A stretch of 64,000 nt of DNA, from positions 1 to 64,000 of the forward strand of contig NZ_QPLK01000011.1 of assembly GCF_003340565.1 (NCBI RefSeq), written 5' to 3'. How positions within the stretch are numbered: position 1 is the stretch's first letter; each line of letters starts with the position of its first letter. A program made the translations under genes and the position numbers. The stretch is from Rhodovulum sp. 12E13 (GTDB lineage Bacteria; Pseudomonadota; Alphaproteobacteria; Rhodobacterales; Rhodobacteraceae). The notes beneath the pieces are model-generated. The model was not told the DNA's origin. It worked only from the letters and a program-made list of their open reading frames with translations, and did not search any database. Of this stretch, positions 46,019 through 54,423 are shown piece after piece.

Positions 46019-46043
46019 AGCGCGTCGGAGGAGACGGCGGGCC

Positions 46044-48479
46044 CTATTCGGCCGCCGCGCGCAGGGGGTCGGGCGCGTCGATCAGGGGCTCGGCGCCCCA
46101 GACATCGGCCATGTAGCCGCGGATCGTCCGGTCGGACGAGAACCAGCCCGAGCGCGCGGTGTTGAGTGCCGCCATTCGCGTCCAGGCGGCACGATCTGCG
46201 AAGGCGGCGTCCACCTCGCGGCTCTTCTCCCAGTAGGATGCGAAGTCGGAGCAGACGAGGAACCAGTCGTGCCCGCGCAGGTTCTCCACGACCGCCGCGT
46301 GCTGCGCCGTGTCGCCGCCCGAGAACGTGCCTTCCTCGATTGCGGCGAGCGCGCGGGCGAGGCGCGGATCCGCGGCGATGGCCTGAGCCGCGTGGTCCGT
46401 CACCTTGCGCCGCTCGAGGACTTCGGGCGCGGTCATCCCGAAGAGGAAGAAGTTCTCGGCGCCCACCCGCTCGCGGATCTCGACATTGGCGCCGTCGAGC
46501 GTGCCGATCGTCGGCGCGCCGTTCAGCGCGAACTTCATGTTGCCGGTGCCGCTTGCCTCCTTGCCCGCCGTCGAGATCTGCTGCGACAGGTCGGCGGCGG
46601 GGATCAACCGCTCGGCCAGCGTGACGTTGTAGTTGGCCGGGTAGACGATCCGGAGCAGGTCGCGTGTCACCGGGTCGGCGTTGACCACCGCGGCCACGTC
46701 GTTGATCAGGTGGATGATCTGCTTGGCCATGACGTAGCCCGGCGCGGCCTTGCCGCCGAAGATCTTGACCCGCGGCGTCCAGCCGGCGTTCGGCGCGTCG
46801 CGCATCTCCTGCCACAGCGCGATCGCCTCGAGGATGTTGAGGTGCTGGCGCTTGTATTCGTGGATGCGCTTGATCTGGACGTCGAACATCGCGTCGGGAT
46901 CGACGCGAACGCCCTCGGCGCGGTTCAGCCACTCGGCCAGATCGGCCTTGTTGGCGCGCTTGGCGGCGGCGAAGGCGTCGAGGAAAGCGGGATCGTCCAC
47001 GTGCGATTCGAGATCGGACAGCCGCTCGAGATCGTCCACCCATCCGTCGCCGATCCGCTCGGTCACGAGCTGCGACAGGCGCGGGTTGGCCGACCAGACC
47101 CAGCGGCGCGGCGTCACCCCGTTCGTCTCGTTCACGATCCGGTCGGGGTGCAGGCGGTGCAGGTCGGCGAAGACCGTCTGCTTCATCAGGTCGGTGTGAA
47201 GCGCCGAAACGCCGTTGACCCGGTGCGCCATGACGAAGCTGAGGTCGCCCATGTGCACCTGCCCGTCGCCGGTGATGCGGGCCTTGCGGTCGGGATGCTC
47301 GGCCGCGTGCGCCGCGTCGATCCGTTCGATGATCTCGAGGTGGCGCGGCAGCAGCCTGCCCATCAGGTCTTCCGACCACGTCTCGAGCGCCTCGGGCAGG
47401 AGCGTGTGGTTGGTGTAGGACAGCGTGGCCCGCGCCGTCTCGACGGCGGTGTCGAAGTCCATCCCGCGCTCGTCGGAGAGCAGGCGCACCAGCTCCGGGC
47501 CGGCGATGGCAGGGTGCGTGTCGTTGAGCTGGATGGCGACCTTGCGGGGCAGGTCGCGCAGGTCGTCGTACTCGCTCTCGAAGCGGCGGACGATATCGGC
47601 GAGCGAGGCGGCGGTGAAGAAGAACTCCTGCTTCAGCCGCAGCTCGCGGCCCTTGTCGGTCGTGTCGTCGGGGTAGAGCACGCGGCTGATGGTGCGCGCC
47701 AGCGCCTCGGGTTCGGCCGCGGCGGCGTACTCGCCCGCGTTGAACCGCGCGAGGTCGAAGGCGCGCAGCGGCTTGGCTTCCCACAGGCGCAGGGTGTTGG
47801 CCCAGCGGCCGCGCCAGCCGAGGATGGGGGTGTCGTGGGCCGACGCGATGACGTGCTCGGCAGGCACCCAGGCGGGGCGCCCCCCCTCGCCCGGCACCAC
47901 CGCGCCGCCGAATCCGATGCGATAGGCCGCCTCGGGGCGTTCGAACTCCCAGGCATGCGGCTGGCGCAGCCAGTCTTCCGGCTCCTCCACCTGGCGGCCG
48001 TCGTCGAAGCTCTGGCGGAACAGCCCGTGCTCGTAGCGGATTCCGTAGCCATGGGCGGGCACGCCGATGGTCGACAGGCTCTCGAGGAAGCAGGCGGCCA
48101 GCCGGCCGAGGCCACCGTTGCCGAGCGCGGCGTCGGGCTCGTCGGCCATCACCTGGTCGAGATCGGCGCCGAGCGCCGCCATCGCCCCCTGCGCCGCCTC
48201 GCCCAGGCCAAGGTTCTGGATCGCGTCTTCCAGCAGGCGGCCGATCAGGAACTCCATCGACAGGTAGTAGACGCGCTTGCCGCGCTCCGCATAGGCCTTG
48301 CGCGTGGCGCCGATCCACGGGTCGACGATGCGATCGCGCACCGCGTAGGACAACGCCATGCGCCAGTCCCACAGGGTGGCGTGGCGCACGTCCTTGCCGA
48401 GACCGTAGACGAGGTGGCGCTCGATATCGGCCTTCAGGTCGGCCGCGGTCGGGGCCGGGGTTTCGGCTCTGGCGGTCAT
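46044..48479 (-). CDS. glgP: Glycogen/starch/alpha-glucan phosphorylase GlgP
   Basis: Releases glucose 1-phosphate from glycogen ends using phosphate and PLP. The product has 811 residues from ATG 48479; a further 41 in-frame upstream codons are not family-like. Motifs: VYYLSMEFLIGRLLEDAIQNL, LGNGGLGRLAACFLES, VAIQLNDTHPAIAGPEL, and the PLP lysine in EASGTGNMKFALNGAPTIGT. It is first in the glg cluster on this strand. A 14-bp palindrome 109 bases before its start may be an operator. Confidence 0.97.
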   Translation of the reverse strand: MTARAETPAPTAADLKADIERHLVYGLGKDVRHATLWDWRMALSYAVRDRIVDPWIGATRKAYAERGKRVYYLSMEFLIGRLLEDAIQNLGLGEAAQGAMAALGADLDQVMADEPDAALGNGGLGRLAACFLESLSTIGVPAHGYGIRYEHGLFRQSFDDGRQVEEPEDWLRQPHAWEFERPEAAYRIGFGGAVVPGEGGRPAWVPAEHVIASAHDTPILGWRGRWANTLRLWEAKPLRAFDLARFNAGEYAAAAEPEALARTISRVLYPDDTTDKGRELRLKQEFFFTAASLADIVRRFESEYDDLRDLPRKVAIQLNDTHPAIAGPELVRLLSDERGMDFDTAVETARATLSYTNHTLLPEALETWSEDLMGRLLPRHLEIIERIDAAHAAEHPDRKARITGDGQVHMGDLSFVMAHRVNGVSALHTDLMKQTVFADLHRLHPDRIVNETNGVTPRRWVWSANPRLSQLVTERIGDGWVDDLERLSDLESHVDDPAFLDAFAAAKRANKADLAEWLNRAEGVRVDPDAMFDVQIKRIHEYKRQHLNILEAIALWQEMRDAPNAGWTPRVKIFGGKAAPGYVMAKQIIHLINDVAAVVNADPVTRDLLRIVYPANYNVTLAERLIPAADLSQQISTAGKEASGTGNMKFALNGAPTIGTLDGANVEIRERVGAENFFLFGMTAPEVLERRKVTDHAAQAIAADPRLARALAAIEEGTFSGGDTAQHAAVVENLRGHDWFLVCSDFASYWEKSREVDAAFADRAAWTRMAALNTARSGWFSSDRTIRGYMADVWGAEPLIDAPDPLRAAAE

Positions 48480-48847
48480 CTCGGTCGCTCCGGGTCTGTC
48501 GCGGCGCTGTTGCGCGGCGGTGTCTCTTGGGTCGGCCGTGCCCGGCCCAGCCCCCCCGTGGGGCCGGCAGGCGGCGCGGCGATGCGATGTTGGCGCCAAC
48601 ATTTGGACAAGGCCGGGCGGCGGTGCAACCGTCCCCCGCCGCGCCGATGCAGATTGCCGCGCCGGTCAAGCACCGTGCGCGAGGGGGGGCGCGGCCAGCT
48701 TCCCCGCCAGTGTTGCCGATGCACTATTTGCAACCGGCCCGCGGGCAGGAATGCGGCAGAGGCGGGCAGAACGCGAAACGGCGCGGCCGTCGGAACAGGG
48801 CCGGGCGACGCGGTCGCGCGGCCCCCGAATCGGGCCCGGCACGGAGC
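48480..48847. other. Non-coding promoter region between the convergent/divergent glgP and peroxidase genes
   Basis: About 370 bases with no gene on either strand. It contains the palindrome at 48588-48601 and the promoter region of glgP. The right part lies downstream of the peroxidase stop (48848) and shows no clear hairpin terminator. Confidence 0.5.
48588..48601. promoter_or_regulatory. 14-bp perfect palindrome upstream of glgP; candidate LacI-family operator
   Basis: TGTTGGCGCCAACA is a perfect palindrome centred on a CG step, the form used by many LacI-family regulators of carbohydrate genes. It lies 109 bases before the glgP start. No LacI-family gene is in the window, so the link is inference. 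Confidence 0.45.
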
Positions 48848-50158
48848 TCAGTCGACCGGCAGGCCGCTCGGCACCGTATCGGGCCGGCCCATCGGCCGCG
48901 TCCCGGCGGTCGCGCCGGTCAGCGCCTCGAGAAAGGCCACGATCTGCGCGATTTCCTCCTCCGTCCGGGGCGGAAGATCGATGTCGCGCGCTGCCGCGTG
49001 GCGGGCGGTCTCCAGCCGGTCGTCACGCACCACGAAGTCGATGGGCGCGAGCCACGGCGCGTCCGGCAGCCGTGCCGTCTCGGGGCGCCACGCCGCGCGG
49101 GCCCCCTCGGGGTCGAGGTGATGGCGCACCATGCCTTCGAGCGTCGGGTAGGCGCCGTTGTGCCCGTAGGGCGCGGTGAGCGCCACGTTCCTCAGCGCCG
49201 GCGTGCGGAATCGGTAGGCGTCCTCCAGCCGGTTCGACTCCGCCATCCGGCCCACGTCGCGCACCATCGGGTCCCACTGGCGGGTTCGGCCGGGGCCGAA
49301 TTGCGGCAGGCCGAGCGCGCGGAAACGCTGATCGGTCAGGAGCGGGCCGGAATGGCACCCGGCGCAGCCGGCCTCGCCGTAGAACAGGCGCATCCCGGCC
49401 TCCTGCTCCGGGTCGAGCGCCTTGGCGTCGCCCGCGAGGTAGCGGTCGAACGGGCTGTCGTGGTTGCGCCACTCGGCACGGATGAAGTGCGACAGCGCCG
49501 TGGCGATCTCGACGATGCTCACCTGCGCGGGCGCGTCGATCCGCTCGAAGGCCGCGACGAATGCCGCGCCGTAGGCCGGGATCGTCCGCACCCGCTTGGC
49601 CAGGATCGGCCAGCCGTAATCGACCCGGTCGTGGACCGCCCCGATCACCTCGTTCTCGCCGGTATTCCCCGCCATCTCGAACTGCGATGCCATCGGCAGG
49701 AGCGCCTGCGCAGCGACGATGTCGGGCAGCCCCTGCGGCAGCCATTCCTGCGCGGGCGAGTTGAAGCCGTTGCCGTAGAGATCCGACACTTCCAGCCGGC
49801 CGTCGTGGAACAGCACGCGGATGTCGCGGTGCCCGAGGTTCCACAGGGCCTGCGCGTTGCGGGGGATCCGCTTGGCAATGCGGCTCTCGCCGATGCCGGC
49901 GCTCCGCGCGGGCCCGACGCCGGTGCCGCCCTCCCCGATACCGAGCGACAGACCGTCCGTGCCGGCATGATCGTGGTGATGGCACGTCCCGCACGAGATG
50001 TTGCGGTTGCCCGAGAGGATCTTGTCGTAGAACAGCAGCCGCCCGATCTCGGCCTTGGCCGGGTCGACCGGGAGGAAATCGGCATCGGTCAGCGGCGCGG
50101 GCAGGGGGTGTTCGAGGCCTCCGTCGGGGGGGGCTGGCCCGGTTGCATGGGCCGCCAC
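48848..50158 (-). CDS. Di-heme cytochrome c peroxidase (CcpA/MauG family)
   Basis: A periplasmic enzyme that reduces hydrogen peroxide, or a MauG-like oxidase. Two c-type heme motifs are visible: CGTCHHHDH (Cys56-His60 from the start used) and CAGCHSG in the second half. Other family blocks are KAEIGRLLFYDKILSGNRNISC, RNAQALWNLGHR, MASQFEMAGN and FRTPALRNVALTAPYGHNGAY. The start is a problem: GTG 50158 is the nearest usable codon. The frame upstream encodes a signal-peptide-like GLGLGPALAASLAAVAAHA with no ATG, GTG or TTG before it overlaps the divergent gene. The true N terminus is thus uncertain. Confidence 0.85.
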   Translation of the reverse strand: MAAHATGPAPPDGGLEHPLPAPLTDADFLPVDPAKAEIGRLLFYDKILSGNRNISCGTCHHHDHAGTDGLSLGIGEGGTGVGPARSAGIGESRIAKRIPRNAQALWNLGHRDIRVLFHDGRLEVSDLYGNGFNSPAQEWLPQGLPDIVAAQALLPMASQFEMAGNTGENEVIGAVHDRVDYGWPILAKRVRTIPAYGAAFVAAFERIDAPAQVSIVEIATALSHFIRAEWRNHDSPFDRYLAGDAKALDPEQEAGMRLFYGEAGCAGCHSGPLLTDQRFRALGLPQFGPGRTRQWDPMVRDVGRMAESNRLEDAYRFRTPALRNVALTAPYGHNGAYPTLEGMVRHHLDPEGARAAWRPETARLPDAPWLAPIDFVVRDDRLETARHAAARDIDLPPRTEEEIAQIVAFLEALTGATAGTRPMGRPDTVPSGLPVD

Positions 50159-50212
50159 GGCAGCTAGGCTCGCAGCGAGCGCCGGGCCCAGACCCAGACC
50201 CCGGAGGAGACC

Positions 50213-50692
50213 ATGCGCCGACGACTCGCCGCCGCCCTGCTGTTTCTCGCCCTCGCCGCGCCCGCCGTGGCCGAGCTGGAGGAGGCGCGCGACCTGATGG
50301 AGGAGGGGCGCTTCGAAGAGGCGCGCGCGGCGCTCTGGCCTGCCGCCCGCTCCGGCAACGCCGAGGCGGAGGAACTGATCGGCGTGATGTACGCCCTCGG
50401 CCTCGGAGTGGAGCGCGACGACGCCCGCGCGTTCGAATGGTACCTGCGGTCGGCGATGAAAGGGCATGCAGGCGCCCAATCCGGCGTCGGCTGGTATTAC
50501 GAGGTGGGACGCGGCCTGCCCGCCCCCGACCTCGTGCGCGCCTACATGTGGTATGCGCTCTCCGCGATCGGCGGCGATCCCGACGCGGCGATCAGCCTCG
50601 AACAGGTTCAACAGAAGATGACGCCGGAACAGATCGCCAAGGCTCATGTGCTGATCGACGACTACCGCGTCTGGATGTACCCGTTTCGCTAG
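50213..50692 (+). CDS. Exported SEL1-like repeat (TPR-type) protein
   Basis: A 159-residue protein with a clear signal peptide (residues 1-20, LAAALLFLALAAPAVA). It is followed by SEL1-like helical repeats: EEARDLMEEGRFEEARAALWP, GNAEAEELIGVMYALGLGVE, RAFEWYLRSAMKGHAGAQ and AYMWYALSAIGGDPDA. Such proteins act as periplasmic protein-interaction modules. GGAGGAGA precedes the ATG. It diverges from the di-heme peroxidase gene, with only about 55 bases between the starts. A paired-hairpin element follows the stop. Confidence 0.83.
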   Translation: MRRRLAAALLFLALAAPAVAELEEARDLMEEGRFEEARAALWPAARSGNAEAEELIGVMYALGLGVERDDARAFEWYLRSAMKGHAGAQSGVGWYYEVGRGLPAPDLVRAYMWYALSAIGGDPDAAISLEQVQQKMTPEQIAKAHVLIDDYRVWMYPFR

Positions 50693-50705
50693 AGCGTAGC
50701 GCGGC

Positions 50706-50755
50706 GCAAAAGTCTTCGAAAGACTTTTGCAAATTCCTTTCTCCAAGGAATTTGC
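50706..50755. repeat. Paired-hairpin palindromic element, copy 2
   Basis: GCAAAAGTCTT (50706-50716) pairs with AAGACTTTTGC (50720-50730). GCAAATTCCTT (50729-50739) pairs with AAGGAATTTGC (50745-50755). Both are perfect 11-bp stems sharing the junction GC, the same architecture as 45969-46018. One hairpin has arms identical to copy 1. It lies 14 bases after the SEL1 gene and before the PsiE-like gene. Confidence 0.85.
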
Positions 50756-50817
50756 GGCCGGCCCCGGCGGGAACAGCGGTGCCACCGTCGCGTTGATCGC
50801 GCGGCACGGGGGAGATC

Positions 50818-51267
50818 ATGACCTTCACGCACGTCTACGTCCGCTTCGAGCGGGCGATAGCCTTTCTGATCCTGCTCGGCATGGTCGTGGTGATCGGCCT
50901 GACGCTCTACGCCTTCGCCCTGCGGCTGTGGCAGGTGACGGGGGCGCTGCCGGGAGACCTGAGCTACGCCGTGTTCCAGTCGCTGTTCGACCGGGTCCTC
51001 GCGACGATCATCGCCCTCGAGATCGCGCATTCGATCCGCGAGATGGTGAGCGGGCGGCACGCGCGGGCGCAGCTGCGCACTGTGATCGTGATCGGCATGC
51101 TGGCGGTGGTGCGCAAGCTCGTCGTGCTCGATGTCGAGAACACGTCGGGGCTGTTCCTCGCCGGCCTCGCCGCAGTGATCCTGGCACTCGGCGTGACGTT
51201 TGCGCTCGTCACCACCTTCGGGGCGCAGAGCGAGCCGCCCGCCGCGCCCGGGGCGGCCGACGACTGA
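50818..51267 (+). CDS. PsiE-like (phosphate-starvation-inducible E family) membrane protein
   Basis: A 149-residue inner-membrane protein with four hydrophobic segments: AIAFLILLGMVVVIGLTLYAF, VLATIIALEIAHSI, TVIVIGMLAVVRKLVV and LFLAGLAAVILALGVTFALV. The spacing and the EIAHSIREM segment fit the PsiE family, whose function is unknown. The C-terminal tail is acidic and proline-rich. There are no pho-box-like sites that I could identify upstream. Confidence 0.75.
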   Translation: MTFTHVYVRFERAIAFLILLGMVVVIGLTLYAFALRLWQVTGALPGDLSYAVFQSLFDRVLATIIALEIAHSIREMVSGRHARAQLRTVIVIGMLAVVRKLVVLDVENTSGLFLAGLAAVILALGVTFALVTTFGAQSEPPAAPGAADD

Positions 51268-51811
51268 CAGGGGCCGGCCGACGCACTCGGGCGACAGCGC
51301 CTGGCGCGATTGCGCCGGTTCGAGGCCATGGCGTGACGGGTTGCATCCGCGGCGGCCGAAACCTGGCCGGGTCCCCCGACAGTACGCGGACCGCCGTGCT
51401 GCGGTCGCCGTCGCGCAGTCCTCGGGGGCCCTCACGCTCGAGCGCTTTCTGCGATACGGGCCGAGCCGGGGCTGCCCTCTGCCCCGCCGCTCTGGAACCC
51501 TGCCGCTTCCGCCCGAACAGGTGCGGGAGGCTTCCTGCCGGTCGGCACCAGTCCGGAATCGTGATTCCGAAGGCTGGGCTGCCGGGAAACGGCGGCACAG
51601 GGGCTGCGCACATCCGCCGCCCGCTCACGCTCCACCGCGCGGAAGCGGACGACGGCCTCGTGCAGAACGCCGCGGAAACCGCTCGGCGGCTTCTGCCATC
51701 GGGAGGCGGCGCAAGGACGAGCCCCTGCGCCGCACCGGCCCGCACCGGCCCGCACCGGCCCGCACCGGCCCGCACCGGGCCGACTCGACCCCAACCGGGG
51801 TGGGGCGGGCC
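51268..51811. other. Non-coding stretch between the PsiE-like gene and the TRAP binding-protein gene
   Basis: About 540 bases with no convincing gene. It is downstream of genes on both strands (convergent ends), so no promoter is required. It holds the 10-bp tandem repeat at 51731-51780. Open frames are Arg/Pro/Ala-rich chance frames. Confidence 0.5.
51731..51780. repeat. Tandem repeat, 5 copies of a 10-bp unit
   Basis: CGCACCGGCC is repeated four times exactly, then a fifth copy has one change (CGCACCGGGC). The repeat ends about 30 bases before the stop codon of the TRAP binding-protein gene on the minus strand. There are no spacers, so it is not a CRISPR. Confidence 0.85.
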
Positions 51812-52876
51812 TCAGTTCAGCTCGTCGGAATAGGCCTCTTCCAGTTCGGCCTCGGCCTCGGCCACGGCCTCCTGCATGGCGGCGAGCACCTCTTCGCCGC
51901 CCTCGACGTTCTGGGCGAACCAGTCGTAGACCGGCGCCGCCGCCTCGGCGAAGGCCGCCTTTTCCTCGGGCGTGGGCACGTAGATTTCGCCGCCGCCGGC
52001 CACGAACTCCTCGTAGGCGGGGATCGACTTGCGCTTGGGGCTCGCGAAGGTCGCCTGCTGGAGCTGGTAGAAGCCGTCGACCACCACGCGGCGCAGCTCC
52101 TCGGGCATCGACATGAACACCTCGTTGTTCATGAACCACAGCGCGCCCATGTAGGCGTGCCCGTCGAGCGTCAGATACTGCAGCCCGGCATCGGGAAACT
52201 TCATGCCCATGATGTCGGTGATGCCGTTCTTGGTGCCGTCGACGACGCCCGTCTGGAGCGAGGTGAAGAGCTCCGGCCACGGGATCGGCGTCGGCGCGGC
52301 GCCGAGCGCGCTCACCAGCTCCTGCGGCAGGTCGGCGACGACGGTGCGCATCTTCATGCCCTCGAGGTCGGCCGGGCCGCGCACGGTCTGCTGCGTGTTG
52401 GCGAAGTTGCGCCAGCCGCCGGTGTTGCCCACCGTCATCAGCCGCACGGCGCCGCCCGAATCCTCCATCACCTTGTCCTGCAGCAGGTTGACGAGCGGGC
52501 TGTCGACGTCGAGCACCGCTTCGGCCACCCGGTCGTCGGCCATCAGGTAGGGAAGGTCGAAGACCTGGACGTAGGGAAAGATGCCCGACACGCCGCCCGA
52601 GGTGGAGATGTAGATGTCGATCGAGCCGTCGGCGATGCCCTGCAGGCACTCCGCGCCGTTCGAGCACAGCTGCGTGCCCATGAAGATCTCGACCTCGATC
52701 GCGCCGTTCGAGGCGCTTTCGACGAAGTTCTCGAAGACGATGAGGCCGTCGTAATCCTCGTCGTTCTCGTTCGAGTTGGCGGTGGCGCGGAGCGTGTACT
52801 CCTGCGCCGTGGCGGCGAGCGGCGCGCCCGTCAGCATGGTGGCGGCCAGGAGCGCGCCGGTGACCTTCTTGAGCAT
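51812..52876 (-). CDS. dctP: TRAP transporter substrate-binding protein (DctP family)
   Basis: The periplasmic solute receptor of a sodium-driven TRAP importer. The product has 354 residues from ATG 52876 behind GGGAGG. The signal peptide is MLKKVTGALLAATMLTGAPLAATA. DctP features include SGGVSGIFPYVQVFDLPYL, DLEGMKMRT and the TGVVDGTKNGI segment. Charged cargo is usual for this family, which binds acids through a conserved arginine (MKMRTVV here). It is last of the operon containing an SsuD-like monooxygenase, so a sulfonated sugar or glycoside is the leading candidate cargo. Confidence 0.93.
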   Translation of the reverse strand: MLKKVTGALLAATMLTGAPLAATAQEYTLRATANSNENDEDYDGLIVFENFVESASNGAIEVEIFMGTQLCSNGAECLQGIADGSIDIYISTSGGVSGIFPYVQVFDLPYLMADDRVAEAVLDVDSPLVNLLQDKVMEDSGGAVRLMTVGNTGGWRNFANTQQTVRGPADLEGMKMRTVVADLPQELVSALGAAPTPIPWPELFTSLQTGVVDGTKNGITDIMGMKFPDAGLQYLTLDGHAYMGALWFMNNEVFMSMPEELRRVVVDGFYQLQQATFASPKRKSIPAYEEFVAGGGEIYVPTPEEKAAFAEAAAPVYDWFAQNVEGGEEVLAAMQEAVAEAEAELEEAYSDELN

Positions 52877-52902
52877 GAGATACCTCCCTTTTGGCATTCA
52901 GG

Positions 52903-54423
52903 TCATGGGGTGACGAACCCGGTCAGCCGGGGAATCGTCATGGAGATGGCGGGAACGAAGGTGATGAGGAAGATCACCACGATTTCCACCGCGAGGAACG
53001 GCAGGATGGCCTTGGAGATGGTTTCGACCCGCTCCTTCGAGACGGACGAGGCCACGAACAGCACCAGCCCCATCGGCGGCGTGGCCAGGCCCACCGTCAG
53101 GTTCACCGACATGATGATGGCGAAGTGCACCGGGTGCACGCCCATCTCGACGAAGATGGGCCCCAGGATCGGGCCGAGGATGATGATCGCCGGGCCCGCG
53201 TCGAGGAACATGCCCACGATGAACAGCAGGATGTTGATGAGAAACAGCAGGACGAGCGGGTTTTCCGACAGGCCGAGGATGATCTCTGCCAGCATCTGCG
53301 GCGCCATCGACAGAGAGACCACCGTCTTGAACGACACCGCCGCGCCGACGAGCAGCAGCACCGTGGCCGAGGCCATGGCCGAGCGCGCCAGCACCGGCCC
53401 GAGATCGGCGATCTTCATCGAGCGCAGGATGAAGAACGACACGATCAGCGCATAGGCCACCGCGATGGCCGAGGCCTCGGTGGGGGTGAACACGCCCACC
53501 ACGATGCCCCCGAGGATCAGGATCGGCGTCTGCAGCGGCGCCACGGCCTTCTTGCAGACGATGCGGAAATCGGGATCGACCCGCTTGCGGTAGGCCATCA
53601 GAGCCATGTGCACCGCGACGAGGCAGACGGCGAATGTCGCCCAGCCGACCCAGGCCGCCTGCGGGGCGGCGGTGCCGTCCGCCATCACCCGCTCCGAGGT
53701 GATGCCGGTGACGCCGGTGAAGATCACGTAGAGCAGGCCGCCGAGGTTGAGCCGCAGGAGCAGGAAGCTCACCCAGTACTCGACGCGGCTGATCTCCTGG
53801 TTCCTGTGAACGATCCGCTCGGCCTTGGGCAGGTCGTAGCGGTCCGCCAGCAGGCGGACCATCACCATCAGCCCCACCCCCACCAGGATGCCCGGCACGA
53901 TGCCGGCGAGAAACAGAGCGGCGACCGACTCGCCCATCACGTAGGCGTAGATGATCATGATCCCCGAGGGAGGGATGATCGGACCGATGACAGAGCTCGC
54001 CGCCGTGATCGCGGCAGCGAAGCGGCGGGTATAGCCGTTCTTCTCCATCGCCGGGATCAGGGTGGAGCCGAGCGCCGAGGTGTCGGCCACGGCCGAGCCC
54101 GACAGCCCGGCGAACAGCATCGACGACAGGATGTTGACGTGCGCCAGCCCGCCCCGCAGGTGCCCCATGAAGGCCTGGCTGAACTCCACGAGCCGCACGG
54201 TGATGCCGCCGCGGTTCATGATCTCGCCCGCCAGCATGAAGAACGGCAGCGCCATGAGGGGGAAGCTGTCCATCCCGTTGTAGAGGTTGCGGTAGAGCAG
54301 CACGAGGTCGCGGCTCGCGCCGTCGAGCAGCAGCAGCGAGCCGGGCGCGAGCAGCAGCGCGAAGAAGACCGGCAGGCCCAGCATCAGCAGGACGAGGAAG
54401 ACGGGCAGGAACCAGATCAGCAT
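52903..54423 (-). CDS. dctM: TRAP transporter large permease (DctM), with a long central insertion
   Basis: The transport subunit of the TRAP system. The product has 506 residues, about 75-80 more than the usual 425-430. The N-terminal half (LPFFMLAGEIMNRGGI, SGSAVADTSALGSTLIPAM, PIIPPSGIMIIYAY) and C-terminal half (VGVFTPTEASAIAVAYAL, MGVHPVHFAIIMSVNLTVGLATPP) are normal. The extra length lies in the middle, about residues 215-310, and includes two hydrophobic stretches, so it may add a membrane hairpin. The start overlaps the dctQ stop by one base. Confidence 0.93.
   Translation of the reverse strand: MLIWFLPVFLVLLMLGLPVFFALLLAPGSLLLLDGASRDLVLLYRNLYNGMDSFPLMALPFFMLAGEIMNRGGITVRLVEFSQAFMGHLRGGLAHVNILSSMLFAGLSGSAVADTSALGSTLIPAMEKNGYTRRFAAAITAASSVIGPIIPPSGIMIIYAYVMGESVAALFLAGIVPGILVGVGLMVMVRLLADRYDLPKAERIVHRNQEISRVEYWVSFLLLRLNLGGLLYVIFTGVTGITSERVMADGTAAPQAAWVGWATFAVCLVAVHMALMAYRKRVDPDFRIVCKKAVAPLQTPILILGGIVVGVFTPTEASAIAVAYALIVSFFILRSMKIADLGPVLARSAMASATVLLLVGAAVSFKTVVSLSMAPQMLAEIILGLSENPLVLLFLINILLFIVGMFLDAGPAIIILGPILGPIFVEMGVHPVHFAIIMSVNLTVGLATPPMGLVLFVASSVSKERVETISKAILPFLAVEIVVIFLITFVPAISMTIPRLTGFVTP

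Noticed and set aside
45939-49121. Long plus-strand frame opposite glgP (about 1060 codons)
   Set aside because: Antisense of glgP, with no recognisable domain and biased composition.
50164-50358. Short minus-strand frame with an ATG near the peroxidase start, considered as its N terminus
   Set aside because: It is in a different frame and terminates before the peroxidase coding region.
51731-51780. Tandem repeat considered as a CRISPR array
   Set aside because: The 10-bp units are contiguous with no spacers, and no cas gene is present.
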